Shown here piece by piece: positions 1 to 10,733 of a DNA stretch of 64,000 nt (position 1 is the stretch's first letter; every line of letters starts with the position of its first letter). Both the position numbers and the translations under genes were made by a program. A model generated the notes under the pieces. That model saw only the letters and a program-made list of their open reading frames with translations. It was not told where the DNA came from and ran no database searches. The DNA lies in assembly GCA_047967505.1 (NCBI GenBank), contig CM106539.1. One strand, given 5' to 3'. This DNA is from Dipteris shenzhenensis. Its lineage: Eukaryota; Polypodiophyta; Polypodiopsida; Gleicheniales.

Positions 1-116
1 TTGCATCTCTCATTTGTCCTAGAGAGACGATATGAATACCAGCAAATGGTCAATGACTTTTGAGAAATGGGATGAAAGATGTATATGACACACAACATAG
101 GGTTTGGAAACAAAAT
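1..116. other. Left flank of copy A, no gene seen
   Basis: No coding or repeat signal is recognised. Positions 112-116 read AAAAT, which is repeated directly after copy A at 6032-6036, so these five bases are the left half of its target-site duplication. Confidence 0.6.
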
Positions 117-300
117 TGTGGGGTTAAAGGTCACTGTGCCTTAACCCCAGTTATGTACAATACTCAAACACATATATAAATGAATGAAAAAGAAGATTAG
201 GGTGGTTCTGCACCCACCAAAACTTGTGTGGCTCTCTGTCTCCCTCTCTCTCTCTCTCTCTCTCCTTCTTCCGTTCTTGCTTCCGTTGAGAGCACTCTCA
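117..300 (+). repeat. 5' LTR of copy A
   Basis: This 184-bp LTR begins TGTGGGG and ends CTCTCA. It holds a TATA-like box (TATATAAA, 173-180) and a CT microsatellite near 241-265. Its end forms the perfect inverted repeat TTGAGAGCACTCTCAA (286-301). It matches 5844-6031 almost base for base. Confidence 0.95.
173..180 (+). promoter_or_regulatory. TATA-like box in copy A 5' LTR
   Basis: TATATAAA lies mid-LTR, as expected for the U3 promoter of a plant copia element. The same box is present in the 3' LTR and in the copy B LTR. Confidence 0.6.
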
Positions 301-302
301 AC

Positions 303-314
303 TGGTATCAGAGC
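303..314 (+). other. Primer binding site (initiator tRNA-Met), copy A
   Basis: TGGTATCAGAGC, two bases after the LTR end, is complementary to the 3' end of plant initiator tRNA-Met, the usual copia primer. Confidence 0.9.
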
Positions 315-1727
315 CCGGGTGATCTAGCTGAGCGTGCGTGAATGCTTGGAAGCTTAGTAGCTCTGTGGGAGGAAGGAGAAGCTTTGTGGGAAGCTTTGTG
401 GGTGACTTTACTTGCGTCCGAGTGTGCAGAGACCTTGGAGGAACCTTTGGAAAAGTCACTTTGGCTTTGCGAAGTGGTTTTGAGAGCCTGTTAAGAGCTT
501 TCAAAGAAAAAGTCGTTTTTTGAGCTTTTCCCTGTTCCGTTCGATGACAGAGACTCCGTATTGACTTGTAGAGGCAACTATTGCTTGCTTTTGGTGTCCA
601 CATTACTTCAGGAGCCTGGAAACACCTTTATTCTTGAATCCGGGATCATTTCATTGGATTTCTGACTCACTGTGTCAGTTCCTGCGTTTTTTTCCCGGGT
701 GTTGGAACTCAAGTTTGGAGCAACCATTTGCAGATCTGTCAATTCCAGTGGACTCAAGAGGTCCTAAAACTTCTATGTTGCTCATCATTCGCACTCCGGT
801 GGAGTTTACAGATAGCTCTGTTTCCAAAAACGTTTTTCAGTCCGTGTGTTGGACCCAGTGATTGAGACCACGGTTTCCAAAACCGTCTGTCCCATTGCGT
901 TCCGGACGCCCAAAAACCCCTACCTATCAGTTCTTGCATGATTCGGTGGAGGATTTTCAGAGTTATAAATCTCTGTGTATTCGATTTCGTCTCTCTATTA
1001 TGCATTTTTCATACTAAGGTTTTGAAACCTTAGATTTATGCCACATGGCAGTGGATAAGTGTTGACTCCCATTTCTCACTCATCGGTTGGGATTTTGGAG
1101 TTCTGGCAGAAGAGAGATATTTGCAGATTTTCTTGCTGAGTCCGATTATGCAATGGCGCCCATGTTTTGAAGCATCTCAGGTTCTATTTTCAGTAGCGCT
1201 CATTACCGTGAGACTATGATTTCTTGAGCATACCTTATGCAGATCACTCTGGTTGCAGTTTGAGCAGTGTGCGCTCATTCGTGGTATGCATTGGGTTGCA
1301 ATGGATGATTTATAGGCCATTTGGATGCATTGCGGTCCTTATTAGATGCGCTGATATACCCGAATTGCCTTGTGGGATGCTATTTTTTATGGACGCTTTG
1401 CACATGGATGCTATTTTATGCTGAGGGATAGCTTTGACACATTGTTGGTGATGCACTGATAGTGCTATGCTCTCTTGGATGAGATATTATTGATGCATAT
1501 GCCAGTGGACAGTGTTTATGCTTGAGTCATTTGGCACTTATTGGCATTTTCTTTTGGGCCAGATTTGCTCATATGGATGCATAGTATATGCACATGAGTC
1601 AGATGCTTTGAGCTTTGAGTTTTGGTGATATTTCAGTCTATTGTGGCATACACATTTGGGTGCACCTGGTATTTGGTGTGATTCTCTCTTAAGGCACTAG
1701 CATTTGGGATTTTGTTTCATTTGTATC
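315..1727 (+). other. 1.4-kb untranslated leader of copy A
   Basis: The sequence between primer site and gag ATG is about 1.4 kb. It has no long ORF and is conserved, with a few indels, in copy B (19834-21228). It is T-rich with many short ATG-started frames. Its length is unusual, since copia leaders are usually short. It may hold packaging or translation signals, but none can be identified by eye. Confidence 0.6.
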
Positions 1728-2640
1728 ATGGCATCCTCTTCCATGTCTGAAAAGGAGTTTTTCAGCATTAAAAAGTTTGATGGGACAAACTTTTCTTTGT
1801 GGAAAGAACAAATAAGGGATGTGCTTATTCAAAAGAAGCAGATTAAACCCTTGGCAGGGATTGAAGCTAAGCCTGCAAATATGTCTGAGGATGATTGGAA
1901 TGAGTTGGATGCATTAGCGAAGTCTACTATTAGACTTCATCTTGCAGAGTCAGTTTATTTCACAGTAGTAAATGAGCAGACTACTGAAGATTTGTGGAAG
2001 AAACTGTGTGCCACTTATGAGAAGTAAACTGCCTCTAATAAAGTTTACCTCATGAAGAGGTTGTTTGAGCTGCAGATGAAGGAAGGGGTCTACATTGCTT
2101 CTCACTTGAATGAATTCAATATTATTTTCAGCCAGCTTCAGGCTTAGAAGATGAATTTTGATGCAGAGACTAAGGCAATATTTCTCTTATGTTCATTGCC
2201 ATCCTCATGGGATACCTTCCGTACAGCTGTCAGTAACTCTGCACCTGGTGGAGTACTGAAATTTGATGATGTTGTGGGTAGCTTGTTGGCCGAGGAGATT
2301 AGACGGAAGTCTATGGATGGCAACAAGCAGGATGCAGCCTTAAATGTGCAAAGGGGCAGACCACAGTTCAGGGGGAAGTCCCAAGAAAGAGTGAAGTCAC
2401 GTAGCAAATCCAGGGCACGGAACATTGAGTGTTACCATTGTGGCAAGAAGGGCCATATGAAAAAGGATTGCTACAAGCTGAAAAGAGAGCAAAAGGATAA
2501 GAAAAAGAATGCAAATTGGGGTGCAAATCAAAAGGAAGAGAGTCCAAGGGAGGACAAAGGAAAAGTGAAGATCGAGGAGATCAATGCAGTCACACATGAT
2601 AGTGACAATGATGTTCTCTTCATGTCTAGTTTATATGCAG
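1728..2640 (+). pseudogene. gag: Broken copia gag, copy A
   Basis: Gag is the capsid/nucleocapsid protein. I place the start at ATG 1728 (MASSSMSEKEFF), which copy B shares, rather than the in-frame ATG at 1704. The N-terminal half carries the copia gag pattern (FDGTNFSLWKEQIRDVL). The nucleocapsid has a perfect CCHC zinc knuckle CYHCGKKGHMKKDC at 2430-2471, preceded by an Arg/Ser/Lys-rich stretch. Two stops interrupt it: TAA at 2025-2027, where copy B has GAA, and TAG at 2145-2147, which copy B shares. Beyond these the reading frame is open into protease. It is non-functional unless the stops are read through. Confidence 0.85.
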
Positions 2641-5600
2641 AGTTGCTTACCACTTCAGATGATGCATATTCCCAGGATTGGATTTTGGATTCTGGTGCTT
2701 CATTCCATGTTACTCCCCATAGGGAATGGTTCTCCACTTATGACAGTGGAAAGATAGGTTGTGTGCATCTTGGAAATGACTATGCATGTGACATAGTGGG
2801 AGCAGGTGACAAAGTTTTCTTTTGCAAATGGGTCTGCATTTGTTTTGAAACATGTGAGACATGTGCCTAAGTTGACCAAGAGTCTTATTTCAGTGGGTCA
2901 GCTAGATGATGCTGGTTTTCACACCACTTTTGGCTTTCAGAGTTGGAAAATTCAAAAGGGCTCTATGCTTTTGGCCAGGGGTGCCAAGTGTGGGACTTTG
3001 TATCCCTTACATGTATCAGGGGTATTTGATCATGTTGTTGCAATAACCGAGCAGCCAAGCACTTCTTTGTGGCATTGCAGGTTGGGGCACATGAGCCAGA
3101 ATGGAATGAAACTCTTATGCCGTTTGGGTTATGTACCGCATTTGAGTTTCTCTGATTTTGAATTTTGTGAGCATTGTCTCTATGGGAAGCAGACTAAATC
3201 AGCCCATAAAAGAAGGGGAAAGAAAGAGTTTGAAATGCTTGATTTGGTGCATTCAGACGTATGTGGTCCCATGCCTACACGGTCATTAGGCGGGGCTGAA
3301 TACTATGTGACATTCATTGATGATGCAACTAGGAAAGTGTGGGCTTATGCTATAGCTCGGAAGAGTGATGTGTTCTAGGTATTTCAGAAATGGCTGGCCT
3401 TGGTTGAGAATCAGTCAGGTAGAACGCTTAAATGCCTACGGACTGACAATGGTGGAGAGTATCTCTCTCATGACTTTCAGCATTTCTGTGATACTCGTGG
3501 GATTAAGAGGGAGCTTACATCCCCTCGTACTCCAGAGCAAAATCCAGTTGCAGAAAAGATGAACCGTACCATTCAAGAAAGGTTGCAATGCATGCTTTCC
3601 AATGCAAGTCTTTCTGGTGGTTTTTGGGCTGAGGCAATGAAGACTGCAGTGCATGTGATCAATAGATCACCTAGTAAGAGTTTGGATGGTGGTATTCCTG
3701 AAGAGGCATGGAGTGGCAAGAAGCCCTCTTACTCTCATTTGCGTATATTTGGGTGTGAGGCATATGCACATGTGCCAAAAGAGCTTCGAAAGAAGCTAGA
3801 TCCGAAGTCTAGGAAATGCATCTTTCTAGGTTATGGTGAAAGTGGAGAGATGGGCTATCGTCTCTGGGATCCAGAAGCAAAGAAGATCATACGCAGCCAT
3901 GATGTGGTCTTCAATGAGAAGAAGATGCATAAGGCACCCATGAGGGATGTGGAAATGAGGAGAATCACTTTCCAGGATGTGAATCCACCTGCATATGTTG
4001 ATAGACAGCAAGCTGTCCATGCACCAAATGTGCAAGAAATGGTACAACCAAGTACTCCCACAGGTATACAATCAAGGGTAGATGATGGATCATCTATTGG
4101 TGGAAATGATGAGCCAAATGTGGCTGATATGCAAGTGGGACAGCAAGCTAAAATGCCCTTGAGAAGATCATCTAGAGTGTCTAGACCGCCTGATAGGTTT
4201 GTTCCAGGAGTAGACTATGTGATGCTTACTGATTGCGGGGAGCCTTCTTGCTACAAAGAGGCTATGATGCGTGAGGATCAACGCAAGTGGGAGTATGCTA
4301 TGCAATCAGAGATGAGTTCACTTATGAAGAATAAGACTTGGGACTTGGTTTCTTTGCCACATGGAAAGAAAGCATTGCCATGTAAATGGGTCTACAAAAT
4401 GAAGGTCACAGGTGATGATGTGTCTAGGTACAAGGCCCGTTTGGTTGCTAAAGGGTTCAAGCAAGAGAAGGGTGTGGACTTTGATGAGATATTCTCTCCA
4501 GTTGTGAAGATGACCACACTTAGATGCATGCTTGGACTAGTGGCAGCAGAGGATATGGAGCTTATGCAGATGGATGTCAAGACAGCTTTCTTGCATGTGG
4601 ATTTGCATGAGGAAATTTACATGGTGCAGCCGGAAGGCTTTGAAGAAAAGGGCAAAGAGCATTTAGTTTGCAAGCTGAAGAAGAGTCTCTATGGTCTTAA
4701 GCAAGCACCTAGAGAATGGTATCAGAAGTTTGATGCTTTCATTCGGTCCCAGGGTTTTAGAAGGAGTGAAATTGATCACTGCCTCTACACTAAAAGGGCT
4801 AAGGATAGTAGCCTGATAATCCTGGCACTATATGTGGATGATATGCTATTGGCTAGCAAGAATACTTATGAGCTAGATGCATTAAAGGCCAAGTTGCATG
4901 AGGCCTTTGATATGAAGGATTTGAAACTTGCAAGTCATATTCTTTGTATGCGCATCACGCGTGATCAGAGTAGGAAACTCCTTTGGCTTTCACAAAAAGA
5001 GTATGTTACAAAAGTATTGCAACGTTTCAATATGGAGGGGGGGAAGGCAGTGAGTACTCCATTGCCTCCATATGTGAAACTGAGTCATACAGATAGTCCC
5101 AAATCAGATGAGGAGAGGGCTATGATGGCTAAGGTTCCTTATGCATCAGCGGTTGGGAGTCTTATGTATGCTATGATAGCTACTAGACCAGACATTGCAT
5201 TTGCAATGGGAGTTGTTAGCAGGTATATGGCTAATCCAGGAAAGAGGCATTGGGAGGCGGTTAAGTGCATCATGAGGTACATGAAGGGTACCAAGGAGAT
5301 GTGCATTTGCTTTGGTAAAGGAGACATGCGTGTACTTGGGTACACAGATTCAGACTATGCAGGGCATGTGGATAGTAGGAGATCCACTTCTGGTTATGTG
5401 TTCACCTTTGCAGGTGGTGCAGTGTCGTGGATGTCTCGTGCACAGAAGTGCATTGCTTTGTCTACCACAGAGGCTGAGTATGTTGCAGCCACAGAGGGTT
5501 GCAAGGAGGCTATATGGCTTGATCGGCTAGTGGGAGATTTGGGGATTCATACAGGTGTACCGACATTGCATAGTGATTCCATGAGTGCTATTCAGCTAGC

Positions 5601-5790
5601 ATGGAATCCGGTCTTTCATGCAAAGAACAAACACATTGAGGTCAGGTACCATTTCATCAGGGAGGTACTTGAGGACAAGCGCATAGAGCTTGTCAAGGTT
5701 CATACAGATGATAACCCTGTAGATATGCTGACGAAGAGTCTACCTAGTCAGTGGTTTGAGTATTGTCGTGTATTGATGGGCATTGGATAG
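2641..5790 (+). pseudogene. pol: Broken copia pol (PR-IN-RT-RH), copy A
   Basis: Aspartic protease carries DSGAS at 2688-2702. A 2-bp deletion near 2811 relative to copy B shifts the frame. From there one frame runs to TAG at 5788-5790, broken only by TAG at 3376-3378 (copy B has CAG). Integrase shows the HHCC zinc region (LWHCRLGH and CEHC), the catalytic Asp in HSDVCG, the second Asp in RTDNGGEY, and Glu in PVAEKMNR. Reverse transcriptase has QMDVKTAFLHVDL, where the usual Gly before Asp is Val, and catalytic YVDD at 4831-4842. RNase H has YTDSDYAG, ALSTTEAEY and LHSDSMSAI. About 80% of the protein survives in one frame, making this the best-preserved coding region in the window. Confidence 0.92.
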
Positions 5791-5830
5791 TATGCTCACT
5801 AGTTGTTCTCCCTTAAAGGCACATTGTCCT

Positions 5831-5843
5831 TTAAGTGGGAGGT
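5831..5843 (+). other. Polypurine tract of copy A
   Basis: The purine-rich stretch AAGTGGGAGGT directly before the 3' LTR is the expected plus-strand primer for reverse transcription. Confidence 0.75.
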
Positions 5844-6031
5844 TGTGGGGTTAAAGGTCACTGTGCCTTAACCCCAGTTATGTACAATACTCAAACACAT
5901 ATATAAATGAATGAAAAAGAAGATTAGGGTGGTTCTGCACCCACCAAAACTTGTGTGGCTCTCTGTCTCCCTCTCTCTCTCTCTCTCTCTCTCTCCTTCT
6001 TCCGTTCTTGCTTCCATTGAGAGCACTCTCA
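5844..6031 (+). repeat. 3' LTR of copy A
   Basis: This 188-bp LTR matches 117-300 with one substitution and four extra bases of CT repeat. It is followed by AAAAT (6032-6036), the right half of the target duplication. Confidence 0.95.
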
Positions 6032-6036
6032 AAAAT

Positions 6037-6479
6037 AGCAACACACATCATTTTAGGATGGAACTATTCTCACTCCAGTTCCAATAGTTCAGTTAGAACA
6101 ACAACTGATACTTTCTCAAAGCAAATTTTAGAATTGGGTTATGGCAAAATGGTAATCTACTGAGTGTTAACACTACATATGCTTTTGAATCTTTCATTGA
6201 ATTCTAGTTTGCTCTAAACTAATCATGACTTGCAATTCTTTGGAACATAGAAAATTGTTATGCTGAATAGCATTAAGGTTGAGTCCATTTGTAATCAATG
6301 CATTGGTAGCAGAGTAAACTGGGAAGGCTCGAAACACTTCTGCATGAATGTTGCCAATATACTCCAATCATTCATATAGTAACTTTGTAAGGAAACAACA
6401 CATTGCAAGGTACTACCCACACAAACGTGTTGCTCCATCATGTGAATGTTCACAAATTCCCGTCGGTTGGTGCATTAGC
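6037..6479. other. Unassigned AT-rich sequence
   Basis: No ORF, repeat or known element is recognisable. It is the right-hand host sequence of the copy A insertion. Confidence 0.4.
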
Positions 6480-7115
6480 CATATCCCACCAATCAAACCC
6501 CATTGACCTGGTGCCATAGAGCTACCCCGTCAACCTAACTTCTGACCACGGCCTAACTCATCGCCCCAATTAAATGCTTGTCATAGTTATTATCCCGTCG
6601 AGCTGATAGCCGTTGTGACCCGTGGCTTTAGAGATATCTTGCCAACCATTGCTATCCTGCTACTCCACCATTGGTGCAGTGTACCCACCCCCATGCCTGT
6701 GGTCATATCTGTATCCCTCTAATCATCGTGTTAGATCGATCACATCGCCTGATATCATTCTTATTCTGCCACCCATTGCTATACTCTTACTCCGTCGATC
6801 ATCGCTTCACTCCTATCACGCCGCCCGTTGCGATTGTCGATCCCCATGCCCATCACAATAACTATACCACCGCTCGATGCACTATCCGTATTCTGTCGAC
6901 TTGTGATCCTACCACACACATGGCAAGATCTATCCCACCAATCGTTGTGATACATCTATCCTACCGCCCGCTGTCATTCTTATTCTGTTGCCGTTGTGAT
7001 ATGCTTGTCACCGCCGCCTGCCACAATACCAATATCCTGCCGCTCGATGTGATACCCTATCCTTTTGACCGTCACCATAGAGCTATCCTACCGACCGTCG
7101 TGATACCTCTGGGGT
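6480..7115. repeat. Degenerate short-unit repeat region
   Basis: Variants of a roughly 24-bp phrase (CTATCCTACCG, then CCGT, then GTGATAC) recur across the region, for example near 6590, 6770, 6810, 6940, 7035 and 7085. The units are imperfect and spacing varies, so this looks like an old decayed minisatellite. Apparent open frames here come from the repeat phase and are not taken as genes. Confidence 0.5.
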
Positions 7116-7183
7116 AGCCAAAGAATTAACAAAATTCTAGAACCTTAGTTTAGCGTGAGTGTGCTCAACTAGAGGCCTCCCAC

Positions 7184-9509
7184 ATGCACTTGAGGTCCAT
7201 AAGAATTTTGCCAAAGGATCTCATGCCGGAAGAGAGTGCTTCGAGCTACGCTCATCCCACCCTTCACCCTAGCTGGGGATCCAAAAGCTCAATCCCTATC
7301 CTCCACTTGTTAATAGGCCCCCGACCAAAAAATCTATCTAGTTCTGATGAAACAGAGAGTTTGGACAAAGTAATGCAAGACCCCTCGGGTCCAAGGGCAT
7401 CTAAAGCTCCATTCACAAGTGTAGCCTCTCCCAACTCGCCTGCACCTTCAGTTGCATCCAGGCTTAGAGTTACATTCTCCAACATGTTTGGCTTAGGCTG
7501 AACAAAGTCGATAGACATGGAGAACCCCTTTGCTCTAGTATGTCTGCGGGGACGGAAGGTCATCAACATCTAGCTCTCGAACCATAGATGGGGATGGAAA
7601 CCACCTTCACAGATCGATGACCCTCCGCCTATGCCAGACCTTCCAAATGGGAATACATGGATGATGAAGATCCATGGATGAGGGAATTCTGAAGGCAAGA
7701 CCCTAACCGAGGGGATACTAGGATTTTCCAAGCCAGAGAGCCTTATGAACTCTCAATAATAGTCTAGGTGTCGCCAACCTTCATCAACTATGGGGCACCA
7801 TAGTTTCCACCCTACCACCCATTGCATGGAACTAATGTTCCCATGCCCCAGGACCCACCTCCTCCTGGAGTATGTCCCTTCTCATCGATACCAGTTGCAC
7901 CGATGAATGTAGGCCTTGGCACATCCATTCCAATACCAGTACTAGCAACTATGTGGATACCACCACTTGGGCCAGCCCTGTGCCCAGGTGGTGGTATACC
8001 ACCACCTTCAGACTAGCCCTGTGCCCTGTTAGGCCCATAGTAACACCACCTCCACTAGCCACTCAAACAGTGTTATCTGATGAGGCGATGCACATCTTGG
8101 TGAATGCCCTAGAAAGGAGGGCCACACCACCTCCATCCGCCCCAGTGTTTCCCATAAGGATTGCGAATCCCTTGAGGAGCCGACCCATAGCCATCTCCAA
8201 GCTAATGACCAAGTTCTTTGGAAAAGGAGACTCGGTCTTCCATGTGGAGTGATTTGAACAAATTTGCGAAGCTTTTGGTGCTCCCGGAGACCTAGAGATG
8301 GCCAATGCATTTGGTCTCAGCTTGGATGGCAAAGTAGGCCAATGGTATAGGCCTCTCACCCCAGAAGAGAAGATCAACTGGGAGACATTGAGAAAGGCCT
8401 TTATTGAGGGGTTCACCCCAAGCGGCCATAAATGGAACCCAATCAAACAACTATATGGTGTAAAGCAGAATGATAAGGAATCCCTATGGAATTACATTTG
8501 CCAGGATCAAGCACCTCAATGCCTGCTATGAACCGTATGAGTGGATGAGCGAAGAACGAATGTTGCCTTGCTTCCTTATCGGATTGGCAGACCCAAAGCT
8601 GCACGACCACCTCATGGTGATGAATCCTAACTCCTTCGATTTATGTAGCAAAGTGGCCATCCACATATGTGACAACATGATGGACAAGGCAAATTTGGAT
8701 TAATAATCCCCAGACTCCTCAGAAATAGCTCCATCGGTTAGATCTTCGAGTGTAGAAACGATCAAGAAGGAGACTAATGAGCCCAAGGGCTTGGATATGA
8801 GTGAGCTGGCCTCCAATCTGTTAGATCAGCTAGGCCAAAAGTGGAGGACAGGAACCTCCAAAGAGGCACCGAGCAATCCCCACTTGTTTCCATGGAGAGA
8901 CAATGTCTACTATGGGGTATGCAATGGCAACCACCCCTCTAATGAGTTCTCGTGCTTAAGAGCAAGGCCGGCACTCTACTGCACACACTACCATAGGTGG
9001 GGAAACCATGATACCTCCCAATGTCGATTTCGGAGGTCCCTTTCCCAACCCATGTATCAAATGAGACCCCCATTAGCCCTAACGGCCCTGCCTAACCCCT
9101 TGATCACTCAAGGTGATCCTGTGGCTAGTTTTAGCTAGTACAGAACTCAACCAGCTCTGTTACCACCACCCATATTGGGTCCATAGCCCCCGCTACCTCG
9201 TATAACCCGAGTCAATCAAGTGTTGGTAGGTAGAAGAAGTGCCTAATGAGCAGGAGGAGACAGCAGATCCTGATCACAGACCTCATGATTACTACCCCTA
9301 CGAGGAGGAAAGTGGCACCCGATCCACTACCTCTTGCTAGAGGATCAACATGCTCCTGTATTCCACACTGCCCCTGTGAACGCAAGGGTGAGAGACCTAA
9401 ACTCAATTGCACAGAGACCCTTGCTCCAATGTTACACTTGCCATGTCCACATAGAGCAAGTGAATGCCCCTACCGAGGTACTTCAATCCCTCCAGTGTCA
9501 TATTTCAAA
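7184..9509 (+). pseudogene. gag: G1: decayed gypsy gag with following region
   Basis: From about 8190 to 8703 the translation shows the classic Ty3/gypsy Gag retrotransposon domain: FGLSLDGKVGQWYRPL, then INWETLRKAFIEGF, then ESLWNYI. A TGA at 8250-8252 and a frameshift near 8505 break it. A Cys/His-rich segment at about 8920-9040 (HYHRWGNHDTSQC) may be a damaged zinc knuckle. The part before 8190 is Pro-rich and unconserved. The gag is cut at 9509 by the LTR of family C. The integrase relic at 18743-19649 has the same orientation and may be the rest of this element, with RT lost. That link is inference. Confidence 0.65.
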
Positions 9510-9790
9510 TGTAAGATATGCTCAATACCCCACCCTCTTGGTAACCATCAGTGGTCCAAGGTGCTCAAGTTGTAAGGCCCCCATATGAGGAGAAGCCATG
9601 TGTGAGCCTGGGACACTTGATGGATCCTAACTTGCATGTTAGATGAGGTCTATCAATGAGACTGTTGATGGTAGAAAGGTGATTGTGTGGGAGCTCCTTA
9701 TTCTTGCTAGGGCCTAGGGGCCATTTGGTGGGGTGGGGGTTTGGGGGCTCGACGGTATAGGGAATATTCTTGGAATATTCCATGGACGAA

Positions 9791-9868
9791 TAGTCGGTTC
9801 CACCAACTAGGTTGACTAGTCAGCTTTACCGACTAGGTTGACTGGTCGGTTCCACCGACTATGTTGAT
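9791..9868 (+). promoter_or_regulatory. 26-bp U3 repeats with dyad site, LTR1
   Basis: Three tandem 26-bp units lie just upstream of the TATA box. Each contains a version of the 17-bp dyad AGTCGGTTCCACCGACT (arms AGTCGGT and ACCGACT, 3-bp spacer). LTR2 keeps two units (15213, 15239), the first with a perfect dyad at 15214-15230. Symmetry and position suggest a protein-binding enhancer. No factor can be assigned. Confidence 0.6.
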
Positions 9869-9888
9869 CCGACTACTGCCCTCATAGC

Positions 9889-9895
9889 TATAAAG
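9889..9895 (+). promoter_or_regulatory. TATA box, family C LTR1
   Basis: TATAAAG, about 20 bp downstream of the dyad repeats and conserved in LTR2. It is the likely start of element transcription. Confidence 0.6.
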
Positions 9896-10137
9896 AGGCG
9901 ACCTCCCCAGTCCATTGGATGAGATCAGTTTAGATCAGATCATATCTTCCAACTAGTAGCTCTTCACCTAGTGTCTCTCTAGATAGCCATCTAATCTCCA
10001 CTGTGGGAGCGCACGGGTGGATGAAGCCATCATCTGTACTACATCAGTATTGAAGGAAAATTTTGTTCATCTCCAGTTTGCTGTGTACTCTCTATTCTTT
10101 GTTCAGTTTTTGTTCTGCTGCGCCGTGTAATTTAACA

Positions 10138-10733
10138 TTGTATCAGAGCACCAAATGTATCTTCTTAGGTTATTGTGATGAGAAGAAAGCCTATAAGTTG
10201 TATGACCGAGAGGCAAAGAAGATCATAGCGAGCCGTGATGTGGTGTTCAGGGAGCAGCCACATGTAGTGGACGTAGAGAAGAGCTCTTCCACTTTATCAT
10301 CAAGTGAAGAGGTAATTCACTATGGACCTGTCCCAGGAGCTATAAAGGAGGAGGAAATATCAGATGATGAAGGTATGAGTCACCAACCTATTGTTACACC
10401 ACCGGAAAAGCCATTGCCATGATGGGTAAGGCAGCTCTATGACCATGATAACTAGATGCCTATGTCTGTTGAGCAGCATGCAGATGGACCAAGGCGGTCT
10501 CAGAGATTCGAGGAGCAAAGGAGGGCTTCTGCTCACATAGTCAATATGGCCTTAATGGCTGAGATTATTGTAGAAGTAAAGGAGCCTGTGAGTTTGGAGG
10601 AAGCACTTGTAGACCGAGATTGGAAAAATGCTATGCAAGTAGAATATGACAGCATCATGAAGAATGAAACTTGGGAGCTAGTAGATCGACCACCTAATAG
10701 AAAGGTTATTTGCACCAAGTGGGTTTGGAAGGT
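10138..10733 (+). pseudogene. pol: int1: integrase C-terminus and RT start, family C
   Basis: The primer site (10138-10149) runs directly, in frame, into the integrase end (KCIFLGYCDEKKAYKLYD) and the basic linker, then the start of RT (WKNAMQVEYDSIMKNETWELV). TAG at 10453-10455 stands where unit 3 has CAG, and TGA at 10420-10422 is a second break. The frame is lost at 10733 where it joins the antisense RNase H of element D. Not functional. Confidence 0.8.

Larger units (their letters stand above)
117..6031 (+). mobile_element. Copy A: complete Ty1/copia LTR retrotransposon
   Basis: The element has two LTRs (117-300 and 5844-6031) starting TG and ending CA. It also has a methionine-initiator tRNA primer site, a long leader, gag, protease, integrase, reverse transcriptase, RNase H, a polypurine tract and a 5-bp target duplication AAAAT (112-116 and 6032-6036). 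Domain order PR-IN-RT-RH defines copia. The RT sequence around 4560-4850 resembles the Tnt1/Tork group, which is an inference from motif similarity. The LTRs differ by one substitution (G at 285, A at 6016) and a CT-repeat length change, so insertion is recent relative to other elements here. The genes are not intact: stops at 2025 and 2145, a frameshift near 2811 and a stop at 3376. It could only move again with proteins supplied in trans. Confidence 0.95.
9510..10137 (+). repeat. LTR1 of family C
   Basis: This 628-bp LTR begins TGTAAGATATGC (the other two begin TGTTAGATATGC) and ends TTTAACA. It has three 26-bp U3 repeats (starting 9791, 9817, 9843), a TATA box (TATAAAG, 9889-9895), and is followed by a primer site with one change (TTGTATCAGAGC). 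Confidence 0.88.

Noticed and set aside
338-1424. Short frames in the copy A leader
   Set aside because: They are not kept in copy B and have no motif, so they are treated as untranslated leader.
6671-7117. 148-codon frame
   Set aside because: It follows the phase of a degenerate repeat and shows no domain.
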